Shown here in pieces: positions 9,891 through 18,579 of a DNA stretch of 51,868 nucleotides. Origin of the DNA: Promethearchaeota archaeon. GTDB taxonomy: Archaea > Asgardarchaeota > Lokiarchaeia > Sigyniarchaeales > SOKP01. A model generated the notes under the pieces. It did not search any database. It saw only the letters and a list, made by a program, of their open reading frames with translations, and had not been told where the DNA came from. Position numbers and translations under genes: made by a program. Where the stretch lies: contig JAHLWH010000122.1 of assembly GCA_019058015.1 (NCBI GenBank), positions 1-51,868 of the forward strand, written 5' to 3'. The first letter of the stretch is position 1, and the number at the start of each line of letters is the position of its first letter.

Positions 9891-11057
9891 TCACCTCAAG
9901 GGTTCCTTTCCTAATATTAGAATTTCTGTCCATAGACTGCCTCCGAATCCCATAGCTAAGGATTTTTCTACATCAGGAATTTGTCGTTTATCTCCTCGCC
10001 CCATAACTTGGATTGCCGCCTCTGCAACACGAATTAATGCAGTAGCACCAATAGGATTAGTACTCAATACACCTCCTGATGGATTTACCGGTAATTCTCC
10101 ACTCATTTGAGTAATACCCTCATCCAGTAATTTTCCACCTTCTCCAAATTTACAAAAACCTAATGCTTCAGTCCAAGCAAGCTCACTCCAAGAAGTGGGT
10201 TCATATATTTCTGCAACATCTAAATCTTTTACCGGATCTGTAATTCCAACCTTTTTATAAGCTTTTCTAGATGCAATTGTTGCAGTTGGAAGATCAAACA
10301 TTGCATCATCAGTACCAAAGGTGTAATAATGGGCAGTTTCTACAGCTTGAATCCATGCTGGATTATCGGTTATATTTTTCGTTTCTCCTTCATTAGCATA
10401 AATAACTGCACATGCACCTTCGCTCTGCGGACAACAATCATGAAGCCTCAATGGATATGAAATAGTTTGGGATTTCATAACATCCTCAACTGTTAGATCA
10501 GGCATTTTTAAATGAGCAAATGGATTATTCGCAGCGTTTCGACGATTTTTTACGGTAACCCTTGCAGCTTGTCCAGGAGTAATTCCATATTTATGTTGAT
10601 ACATACTAGCCATAAGAGCGAGTGGTCCTAAAGCTCCTGCTAAAGAAGGTCTTTCCCATACTGGATCGAAAGCTGTGATAATACCAGTTGTGGCACCACC
10701 TTCTTGCAATTTTTCCCAACCTACGATTAAAACTTTATTATATATTCCTGATGCCACATTATGATACCCGCATATCGCTAACGAGGAGCCTGTAGTTCCT
10801 CCTGTGGCGACTTTAACAACTGGTTTTAGATATCCTGGTGCTGCATCTATTCCGCACCACATCTCAGAGAAATTAATTCCTTCGAAGTGATCCATATTTC
10901 CAATTATTATTGCATCAATATCATCAGGTGCGAGTTGAGCATCATCAAGAGCCATTTTTACAGCTTCATATATCATTTCGGGGATATTAACATCTCTTCT
11001 TTTGCTTCTATGCTTCGTTTGACCTATACCTACTATTGCAACATCATGTTTTGCCAT
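9891..11057 (-). CDS. Thiolase-fold protein (SCP2/Ltp2-like thiolase superfamily)
   Basis: AIVGIGQTKH...VATGGTTGSSLAICGYH...YEALGFC-like TEALGFCKFGEGG...NPSGGVLSTNPIGATALIR. Confidence 0.85.
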   Translation of the reverse strand: MAKHDVAIVGIGQTKHRSKRRDVNIPEMIYEAVKMALDDAQLAPDDIDAIIIGNMDHFEGINFSEMWCGIDAAPGYLKPVVKVATGGTTGSSLAICGYHNVASGIYNKVLIVGWEKLQEGGATTGIITAFDPVWERPSLAGALGPLALMASMYQHKYGITPGQAARVTVKNRRNAANNPFAHLKMPDLTVEDVMKSQTISYPLRLHDCCPQSEGACAVIYANEGETKNITDNPAWIQAVETAHYYTFGTDDAMFDLPTATIASRKAYKKVGITDPVKDLDVAEIYEPTSWSELAWTEALGFCKFGEGGKLLDEGITQMSGELPVNPSGGVLSTNPIGATALIRVAEAAIQVMGRGDKRQIPDVEKSLAMGFGGSLWTEILILGKEPLR

Positions 11058-11060
11058 ATT

Positions 11061-12218
11061 CTATACACCTCCATCATTTCCAAATATAAGCACACAGTTT
11101 CCTTGGGAGCATATTCCATTCATTCCATTTGCTAAACCAATTTTAGCGTTGGGGATCTGTCTTTTATCTGCTTTACCCATTAATTGTAGAGCAATTTCTG
11201 CCACGCGAATTAAACCATTTGCCATGGTTGGATTACTTGATAGAACACCTCCCGAAGGATTAACGGGTATATTTCCGGTCATTTCTGTTTCACCATTTTC
11301 AATAAATTTTCCACCTTCACCTTTCCCACAGAATCCTAATGCTTCGTAACTCATTAATTCATGATATGAAAACAAATCATAAACTTCTGCTACATCAATT
11401 TCTCTGATTGGATCAGTAATTCCAGCCATTTTATAAGCTTCTTTAGCAGCTAATTCTAGTCCAATTAGATCCGTCATTGTTCTATGCCCTAAATAATAAG
11501 CATCAGTACAACTACCGTATCCCATAAGCCAAACAGGTGAGTCTGTGAATTTTTTAGCAATCTCTTCTTTTGTTAAGAGCATTGCAACTGCACCATCAGA
11601 GAGTGGTGGTAAATCAAGTTCCTTTAAAGGATATGCTATCATTGGAGAGAAAAGGATGTCCTCAATCGTAACTGCTTCTTGTAGATGTGCATATGGGTTA
11701 TTAAGTGCATTTTTTCGATTTTTTATAACAACCTTGGCTGCTTGCTCCTCTGTAATTCCATACTTATTCACATACATATTAGCCATTAAACCAGCAGTAG
11801 ATATTTGATCTAATCCTAAAGCTCTTTGATAAAAAGGATCAAAAATGGAGTTATTTATAAGATATTGATCTCCTTCAGAGCATTTGCAATGGGATACAAC
11901 CATTACTGTATCATAGTATTCTGATAAAATTCTCATAGCTCCATATATATATGCAAAGGCTCCATCTCCTGAAACTCTTGATTCTGATTTTCCAATAGAT
12001 CCCACTGCATCTTGGATTGCCATATCAGCGATCGTTCTTCCATCGTTAAAATCATTGGAACTAGTAATTACACATCCTATATCGTCATTTGTTATTCCCA
12101 AATCATTATAAAGCTTCTTAACAACCTCAAAAACAAGTTCTGAATATGTCTGATCGATTTTATCTGCTTCATATTTTGTTTGGGCTGTGGCAACAATGGC
12201 AACATTATGTTTTGGCAT
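11061..12218 (-). CDS. Thiolase-fold protein, paralog of the neighbouring gene
   Basis: AIVATAQTKYEADK...RVSGDGAFAYIYGAMRI...YEALGFCGKGEGGKF...NPSGGVLSSNPTMANGLIRVAE. Confidence 0.85.
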   Translation of the reverse strand: MPKHNVAIVATAQTKYEADKIDQTYSELVFEVVKKLYNDLGITNDDIGCVITSSNDFNDGRTIADMAIQDAVGSIGKSESRVSGDGAFAYIYGAMRILSEYYDTVMVVSHCKCSEGDQYLINNSIFDPFYQRALGLDQISTAGLMANMYVNKYGITEEQAAKVVIKNRKNALNNPYAHLQEAVTIEDILFSPMIAYPLKELDLPPLSDGAVAMLLTKEEIAKKFTDSPVWLMGYGSCTDAYYLGHRTMTDLIGLELAAKEAYKMAGITDPIREIDVAEVYDLFSYHELMSYEALGFCGKGEGGKFIENGETEMTGNIPVNPSGGVLSSNPTMANGLIRVAEIALQLMGKADKRQIPNAKIGLANGMNGICSQGNCVLIFGNDGGV

Positions 12219-12469
12219 AATTTTTCTTTTTCTCTTTTTTATTATTATATTATAAACAGTGATTAGATAAGAGTTAAAAAATTTATAAAGTTTTCAACTA
12301 AAGCATAATGACTATTAAACGTTTTTAACATAACATCATCTTTAGAAGAAAAACAATCTAAATTTAGCCATTTATTCTATTATGGATGTTCTTAAAAAAA
12401 TGAAAAATATAAGATATGAAATATAAATTAGAAATAAGGAATTATGGATAAAATTTAGGTATATCTAAA

Positions 12470-13291
12470 ATGAGTGAATTTGATTTTCAGGATATCCTTT
12501 ATGAGAAGGAAGATAATGGTATTTGCACAATTACATTCAACAGACCTGAAAGAAGAAATGCAGTAACTTATTTAACCTTTTATGAAATTGGGCTGGTTCT
12601 AGAAGATATGGAAAAAGATAAAAATGCTAAAGTTTTAATAATTACTGGAAATCCAGAAGGGAGAGCCTTTTCATCAGGGGGTTATTTCAAGCCATCAATA
12701 TTGAATAATATAAGAGATGAAATTAAGCAAGAAATTGATTTAATGGATATCGCTCAAAAAAAAATCTGCATGAAATTTTGGAAATTTTATAAGCCTGTTA
12801 TTGTAGCCATTAATGGTTTGGCTATAGGCGGGGGAATAACAATGCCCTTATCAGGTGCAGATCTAATTTTTATGGCTGAAGATGCTTGGCTAGGATTTTA
12901 TTTTGGAAAGAGAGCCATTATACCAGAATTTGGTTCCTCTTTTATTTTGCCATTTTATGTAGGGTTTCAAAAAGCAAAAGAAATTGTATATTTTGGCGAA
13001 AAAATATATGCTCAAGAAGCTTATGAACTTGGACTTGTAAATAAAGTCTTGCCTAAGGACGAACTAATTCCATACGCTCGAGAACAAGCTTTACGGTTGA
13101 TTCCTCCTAAGGGTCCAAGTTTGTCAATAAAATTAATGAAAAAAACCATGCATGCTTATTTCCTTGAAATCATGGATAAAACTTTAGATTTGGAAAATAG
13201 AGGTCTTAGAAAAGCTTTTACTTCATACGATTTTAGAGAATCAATGAACGCACTTAAGGAAAAAAGAGACCCAGTATTTAAAGGGAAATAA
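12470..13291 (+). CDS. Enoyl-CoA hydratase/isomerase family protein
   Basis: ITFNRPERRNAV...GRAFSSGGYF...AINGLAIGGGITMPLSGADLIFMAEDAWLGF. Confidence 0.9.
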   Translation: MSEFDFQDILYEKEDNGICTITFNRPERRNAVTYLTFYEIGLVLEDMEKDKNAKVLIITGNPEGRAFSSGGYFKPSILNNIRDEIKQEIDLMDIAQKKICMKFWKFYKPVIVAINGLAIGGGITMPLSGADLIFMAEDAWLGFYFGKRAIIPEFGSSFILPFYVGFQKAKEIVYFGEKIYAQEAYELGLVNKVLPKDELIPYAREQALRLIPPKGPSLSIKLMKKTMHAYFLEIMDKTLDLENRGLRKAFTSYDFRESMNALKEKRDPVFKGK

Positions 13292-13567
13292 ATTAATTCA
13301 ATCGATTTTTCAAAATTTTTATTTCTTATTATTACATTCAATTAAAATAATTAAAATTTTAGTTGAAATTATAATATCGATGTAAGAGACTTTTTTCAAT
13401 TCATACTTGAAGATTTACATGAAATAGAAAAAAAATAGAATTAAAAGTTTTTCCTCAGACATTTAAAAATTTCTATTAATTATCGCAGACTGGGGTTTTT
13501 TATTTATAAGGCAATATTAATATTTAAGATAAATGGTTAAATTTATTATATTCAAGGAGATATAGAA

Positions 13568-14632
13568 ATGAACATTAAATTAGATAAAATCAAGCATCCT
13601 TGGTACGATCCTAGAGAGGATGTTGACGACAAATATATTGAGGAATTAGCGGAAAGCATCAAAAAAGATGGCTTATTAAATCCTATAATAGTTAAAAGTA
13701 CAGAAGATGGAATGTACGAAATCATAGCAGGAGGTCATCGATTAAGAGCGGTTAAAAAATTGGAATGGACTGAAATTGAAGCTAAACTAATGGATATTGA
13801 GGAATCTGAAGCATCGATTCTCGCTATTAAAACGAATATACTACAAAAGAATTTGACAGACATTGAAGAGGGTAAGGCAATTAAAAGAATAATTGAAAAA
13901 TTCAGTTATACTCAAAGCGAGATTGCAGATAAATTAGGGAAGAGTCCAAGTTGGGTTAGTAATAGGTTAGCTTTGATTCTCAATGTTTCGCAAAGTGTTC
14001 AAAACGCCTTAAAGGAAGAGAAGATATCAACTTCTCATGCAGTACTTTTATCGAAACTCAGTAAGAGAGATCAAGATAATTTCTTAAAATATATTATATC
14101 GAAAAAATTGAATATAAACGATGCTAGAGATGCGTTGAAAAAATATGAAAATAAGACCATATACACCATAGGGTATCAAGGGAAAGATTTAGATACATTT
14201 ATTGAAATATTAAAAGATAATAAAATCGACCTACTTATCGATATAAGAGAATCTGGTAAGAGTACTAGAAAACCAGTATTCAATTCAGAAATTTTAAAGA
14301 GAGAATTTAGCAAAACTAACATAGAATACATTCATAAACAAAAATTAGGAGTAATTTACGAAAGCAGAGTCCCTTACATTAAAGGATATATTTCACACGA
14401 TTGTTTTAAAGGTTGGTATGAATGGCATTTAGACGATATCGACTTTAATATCGAAGAATTTGTGAATTTTCTCAAAAATAATGGAACATGCTGTTTAATG
14501 TGTATGGAAGAATTCTCTAAACCAAAAAAACAACAAAAATACTATTGCCATAGAGATTTTTTGGTAGAAAAGATTTTAAATTTTAAGTCAGAAGATCCAT
14601 TATATTCCTTTGACGAGAGAATAGACTTGTAG
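13568..14632 (+). CDS. ParB/Srx-like N-terminal domain with HTH, fused to C-terminal DUF488
   Basis: GLLNPIIVK...IIAGGHRLRAVKKL (GxxRxxA-type motif) + TQSEIADKLGKSPSWVSNRL (KorB-like HTH) + TIGYQGKDLDTFIEILKDNKIDLLIDIRE...CLMCMEE...YCHRDFL (DUF488). Confidence 0.85.
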   Translation: MNIKLDKIKHPWYDPREDVDDKYIEELAESIKKDGLLNPIIVKSTEDGMYEIIAGGHRLRAVKKLEWTEIEAKLMDIEESEASILAIKTNILQKNLTDIEEGKAIKRIIEKFSYTQSEIADKLGKSPSWVSNRLALILNVSQSVQNALKEEKISTSHAVLLSKLSKRDQDNFLKYIISKKLNINDARDALKKYENKTIYTIGYQGKDLDTFIEILKDNKIDLLIDIRESGKSTRKPVFNSEILKREFSKTNIEYIHKQKLGVIYESRVPYIKGYISHDCFKGWYEWHLDDIDFNIEEFVNFLKNNGTCCLMCMEEFSKPKKQQKYYCHRDFLVEKILNFKSEDPLYSFDERIDL

Positions 14633-14722
14633 GATGCCAAAATAATTATTAAATTTATACACAGTCAGTTTTTATAAACATTAATTACTTCTTATTATAA
14701 AGATTGTATTTAGGGGATTTTA

Positions 14723-15547
14723 ATGAGTTGGGAAAAAAGAGAAATTCTTTTAATAGCTAAAACTTATCCAGAAAGAAGTCAAAAATACGGAAATACAGTT
14801 TGTACTGCGGGGATAATGGAAGATACAAATGAATGGGTTCGAGTTTATCCCATTAATTTAAATGTTTATCTTCGTAAAAAATTAAAGAAATTTGTTCGAT
14901 TTAAAGCAGAGATAAGAAAAAACAAAAGTGAAATGATAAAAAGAAAAGAATCATATAAAATTCGAGAGAAATCAATAAAAATAACCGACGATAGTCTAGT
15001 AGATCCGAAAGTAAAAGGTGTCTGGGAAGAAAGAACTAAAATATTAGAAAAAAGTCTTTCCGAATCTATGGAATTTTTAAAAAATCAATTTGAAATTAAA
15101 AGAATGTCATTAGGGATAATCAAGCCACATCAAAAATCAATAAAATTTTTAATAGAAAAACCCGTTGATAATGTAGAAATCGATGTTATTAAAGAAGTCC
15201 AATTAAATCTTTTTGGAGAACAAGTAAGAAAAGTAGATAAAATAGAACATGCATTTTCTTACCGATATAAATGCAATATAGAAAATTGTAAAGGTCACAA
15301 AATGATATGTATCGACTGGGAATTATTAGAATCATTTAGAAAGTGGAGAAAAACATACAAAACTCCACAAAAATTGGAATTTGCATTAATTAATAGATAT
15401 AACGACTGGATGATTAAAGAACGAGATCTATATCTTGTTGTTGGCACAATCTGGCGATATAAAACTTGGATTATAATTGGCCTATTTTATCCTCCAAAAA
15501 AAGGACAAAAAACGCAGAAAAAACTTAGTTCATTTTTTAAAAAATAG
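14723..15547 (+). CDS. Uncharacterised protein with C-x4-C-x-G-H...DWE motif and C-terminal PIP-box
   Basis: YKCNIENCKGHKMICIDWELLE; C-terminus TQKKLSSFFKK matches QxxLxxFF. Confidence 0.7.
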   Translation: MSWEKREILLIAKTYPERSQKYGNTVCTAGIMEDTNEWVRVYPINLNVYLRKKLKKFVRFKAEIRKNKSEMIKRKESYKIREKSIKITDDSLVDPKVKGVWEERTKILEKSLSESMEFLKNQFEIKRMSLGIIKPHQKSIKFLIEKPVDNVEIDVIKEVQLNLFGEQVRKVDKIEHAFSYRYKCNIENCKGHKMICIDWELLESFRKWRKTYKTPQKLEFALINRYNDWMIKERDLYLVVGTIWRYKTWIIIGLFYPPKKGQKTQKKLSSFFKK

Positions 15548-15589
15548 AAATGTGAGATGATAAAATAATAATGGGGAAGAATTTATATT

Positions 15590-16390
15590 ATGACCAACCG
15601 ATGTCTTAACTTAAATTATCGAAATCTAAGAAATGGGCAGAGATTATATTATTCTTTTAACCACGATGAAGCTTTACTCTCTTGGTATTATGAGAAAAAT
15701 AAATTAAATAAAGGTAATTTTTTCCTTATAACAATAGATGCCCACATAGATTGGACTGATCTGGCTAAAGAAGAATTAGTAGAACTAAAAAAATTTAAAG
15801 AACGACAAAAAAATCTTGATAATAATAATGAGGATTTAAGTGAATCAGATGACCCACACCTACAAAACTTATCTGAATTAAGGAAAATTATTGAAAATTC
15901 ATTTAGAGGGGATAATGTCTCATTTATTGTGGCTTCAATGGAATTAGGATTAATAGATGATGTATTAATTATATCTCCTAATATAAATGATCTTGAAATC
16001 CCAGAAACTTATGAAGATATGCAAGGAATTCAGCACAAAATTTATCATATACATTCTATTAGAAGTTTATGGTATCCATATGGGAGAGCAGTATTGAATG
16101 ATGATTTCAACAAAAGATGTCTGGAGATTCGGAATCATCTATATTCGAATCCATATATTGTAGACTTTGATTTAGATTATTTTACTTATTCTCGTGATAA
16201 TAAGGAATTTGTTATTAATGAAAAACACTTTAAAATAATTTTTAACGATTCAAATTTTTATAATTTATTATCTAAGGCAAGTGTTATCACAATTGCATTA
16301 GAGCCAGGTTGTTGTGGTGGTGTTCAAAATAGTGCGATTATTTTTCACAAAATAACCAGTTCTATTTCAAATCGATTAGGAAGTTTGTAA
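15590..16390 (+). CDS. UPF0489-like (arginase/deacetylase-fold related) protein
   Basis: FFLITIDAHIDWTDL...IVDFDLDYFTYS...ITIALEPGCCGG pattern of acidic/His metal-ligand-like motifs. Confidence 0.65.
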   Translation: MTNRCLNLNYRNLRNGQRLYYSFNHDEALLSWYYEKNKLNKGNFFLITIDAHIDWTDLAKEELVELKKFKERQKNLDNNNEDLSESDDPHLQNLSELRKIIENSFRGDNVSFIVASMELGLIDDVLIISPNINDLEIPETYEDMQGIQHKIYHIHSIRSLWYPYGRAVLNDDFNKRCLEIRNHLYSNPYIVDFDLDYFTYSRDNKEFVINEKHFKIIFNDSNFYNLLSKASVITIALEPGCCGGVQNSAIIFHKITSSISNRLGSL

Positions 16391-16471
16391 TTTTTTTTTG
16401 AAATTTTTTTTAAAAAATATTACTCACCCTTCTTAGATAAAGACCAGAATATTGTAAATTTTAATAAATCA

Positions 16472-16627
16472 ATGAAAAAAAACATGCATTCTTATATCCT
16501 TGAGATCCTAGAAAAAACTTTAGATTGGGAAAATAGAGGTCTTAGAAAAGCTTTTACTTCATATGATTTTAGAGAATCGATGAATGCACTTAAGGAAAAA
16601 AGAGACCCTGTATTTAAAGGGAAATAA
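16472..16627 (+). pseudogene. Truncated second copy of enoyl-CoA hydratase C-terminus
   Basis: MKKNMHSYILEILEKTLDWENRGLRKAFTSYDFRESMNALKEKRDPVFKGK* vs 13136..13291; about 12 mismatches in 156 nt by hand, similarity continues past the stop. Confidence 0.9.
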
Positions 16628-16803
16628 ATTAATTTAATTGAATTTCTAAAATCTTAATTTCTAATTATCAAAATCATTTAATATAAATGAAATAATCCTC
16701 TAATTTTAAAAAAAAAATTCACCTATTTGATATTTTAAAAAAAAATATTAAAACGAGAATAAATTAATTATGACAAAAAATATATTACTGGTAATAAAAA
16801 AAA

Positions 16804-17214
16804 ATGACAAAGATTAAAATTTTATCGGAAGAATGGGTTGAAGCTTTTGGTAAAGCAATCAATGCGAATCCAAATTATAAGCCATCAGCGCTTACTTGGG
16901 AAGGGGATATGCTTCTCTTAATTGAACCTAGTGGGAAATTAGATCATGAAGTAAGGATCTTTATTGGCCTTTACCACGGTGAATGTACAGGAACTAGACT
17001 ATTAAAAGAAGGAGAAGAGGTTGACACTCCATATATTCTATCTGGTCCTTATGATAATTTTGTGAGAGTTATGAATAAAGAATTTGACCCTATTCAAGGA
17101 GTTATGTCTGGTAAGTTAAAACTGAGCGGTGATATGGCAAAATTGATGAGACATGTTCAAGCAGCTAAAGAAATTGTGAATAGTCTTCTAACGTTCGAAA
17201 CAGAATTTTTATAA
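16804..17214 (+). CDS. SCP2 sterol-binding-like domain protein
   Basis: 136-aa single-domain; ...YDNFVRVMNKEFDPIQGVMSGKLKLSGDMAKLMRHVQAAKEIVNSL typical SCP2 C-terminal part. Confidence 0.75.
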   Translation: MTKIKILSEEWVEAFGKAINANPNYKPSALTWEGDMLLLIEPSGKLDHEVRIFIGLYHGECTGTRLLKEGEEVDTPYILSGPYDNFVRVMNKEFDPIQGVMSGKLKLSGDMAKLMRHVQAAKEIVNSLLTFETEFL

Positions 17215-17286
17215 AAAGCAAGAGAATTTTCATTTAGTTTTTTTTTTAATTTAATAGAACAATAAAAAACATCATAGGAAAAAAAA

Positions 17287-18486
17287 ATGTGGTACTTTTA
17301 TAGTCCTAATATTATATATGGTGAGGATGCACTAAATTTCTTAGAAAATATTCCGGGAGATAAATGTTTTATTGTCACTGATAAAGTAATGGAGGAGTTG
17401 GGTTATTTAAAAATTTTAACAGATAAACTGGAAAAATACGGAAAACAGTATAATGTATATAATGAAATACTCCCTAATCCTCGAGAAACTCATGTAGCAG
17501 AAGCAAGAGAAATGTGCAATTCTTACACTCCTGATTTAATTCTTGCTTTAGGAGGAGGTTCGGTTATGGATGCTGCAAAAATGGTTTGGTGTTTCTATGA
17601 ATTTCCAGAGCTTTCACTTGATGATATCCATCCATTTAGACCCGACCTTCATAATATGGGCAAAAAAGCAAAATTAGTAGCCATACCAACTACTTCAGGA
17701 ACTGGAGCAGAAACAACATACGCTGCAATTATATCAAAATTTGAAAATGATATCTGGAAAAAATTCCTATATGCTCATAAAGGAATAGTTCCTACATATG
17801 CTATAGTAGATCCAATATTCCCCGTAGGAATGCCTTCTAATTTAACTGCTGATACAGGTTTTGATGCATTAGCCCATGCGATTGAAGGAATGGGCTCTGA
17901 GTGGAGAAATGAGTTCAGTGATGCATTGGGGGTTAAAGCTATTGAATTAGTTTTTAAATATCTGCCAATTGCCATTAAAGAAGGTAAGAATATGGAAGCT
18001 AGAGATTACATGCATCAAGCAGCAACTATGGCTGGATTAGCTTTTGGTAATGGAAATGTTCATATAGGACATGGAATGGGTCATAGTTTGGGAGCAATCT
18101 TTCATATTCCTCATGGAAGGGCAGTTGGTGTTGTGCTTAGTTATGTTACACAATTCTGTTTAAATAATCCTGATGAAAAAGATAAATCTATAGAAATTTA
18201 TGCAAAATTAGCGAAACAATTAGGATGGGCAAACTGGGATGAAGATAATAAAAAGGCAGCCTTTACTGTAATCGAGAAAATCAAAGAGCTCCAAAAAGAG
18301 GTCGGAATTCCAAATAAGATTCAAGATTTAGGAATTTCTCGCGAAGATTTTGATAAGAATTTAGATATGCTAATAACTTTATGTTATGAAGATGCAACTA
18401 TTGGAATGGTCCCAAGAAGCGTAAATCCAGAGATATTTAAAAATTTATTTACATATGCTTATGACGGGAAAAATATCGATTTTTAA
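17287..18486 (+). CDS. Iron-containing alcohol dehydrogenase
   Basis: ALGGGSVMDAAK, PTTSGTGAETT, HGMGHSLGAIFHIPHGRAVGVVL. Confidence 0.93.
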   Translation: MWYFYSPNIIYGEDALNFLENIPGDKCFIVTDKVMEELGYLKILTDKLEKYGKQYNVYNEILPNPRETHVAEAREMCNSYTPDLILALGGGSVMDAAKMVWCFYEFPELSLDDIHPFRPDLHNMGKKAKLVAIPTTSGTGAETTYAAIISKFENDIWKKFLYAHKGIVPTYAIVDPIFPVGMPSNLTADTGFDALAHAIEGMGSEWRNEFSDALGVKAIELVFKYLPIAIKEGKNMEARDYMHQAATMAGLAFGNGNVHIGHGMGHSLGAIFHIPHGRAVGVVLSYVTQFCLNNPDEKDKSIEIYAKLAKQLGWANWDEDNKKAAFTVIEKIKELQKEVGIPNKIQDLGISREDFDKNLDMLITLCYEDATIGMVPRSVNPEIFKNLFTYAYDGKNIDF

Positions 18487-18579
18487 ATAATTTTTTTTTA
18501 TTTTTTTCCTTTTTTATCCATAATTGTAAATTCCCATCAAAAAGACAAAAAATAAAAATCAAAACAGAAATATCTTTTT

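Noticed and set aside
9891-9933. 43-nt overlap between DUF35 and thiolase-fold genes
   Set aside because: Disappears if the DUF35 gene starts at the internal ATG 9885 (MSRGKDKEK), which is more plausible.
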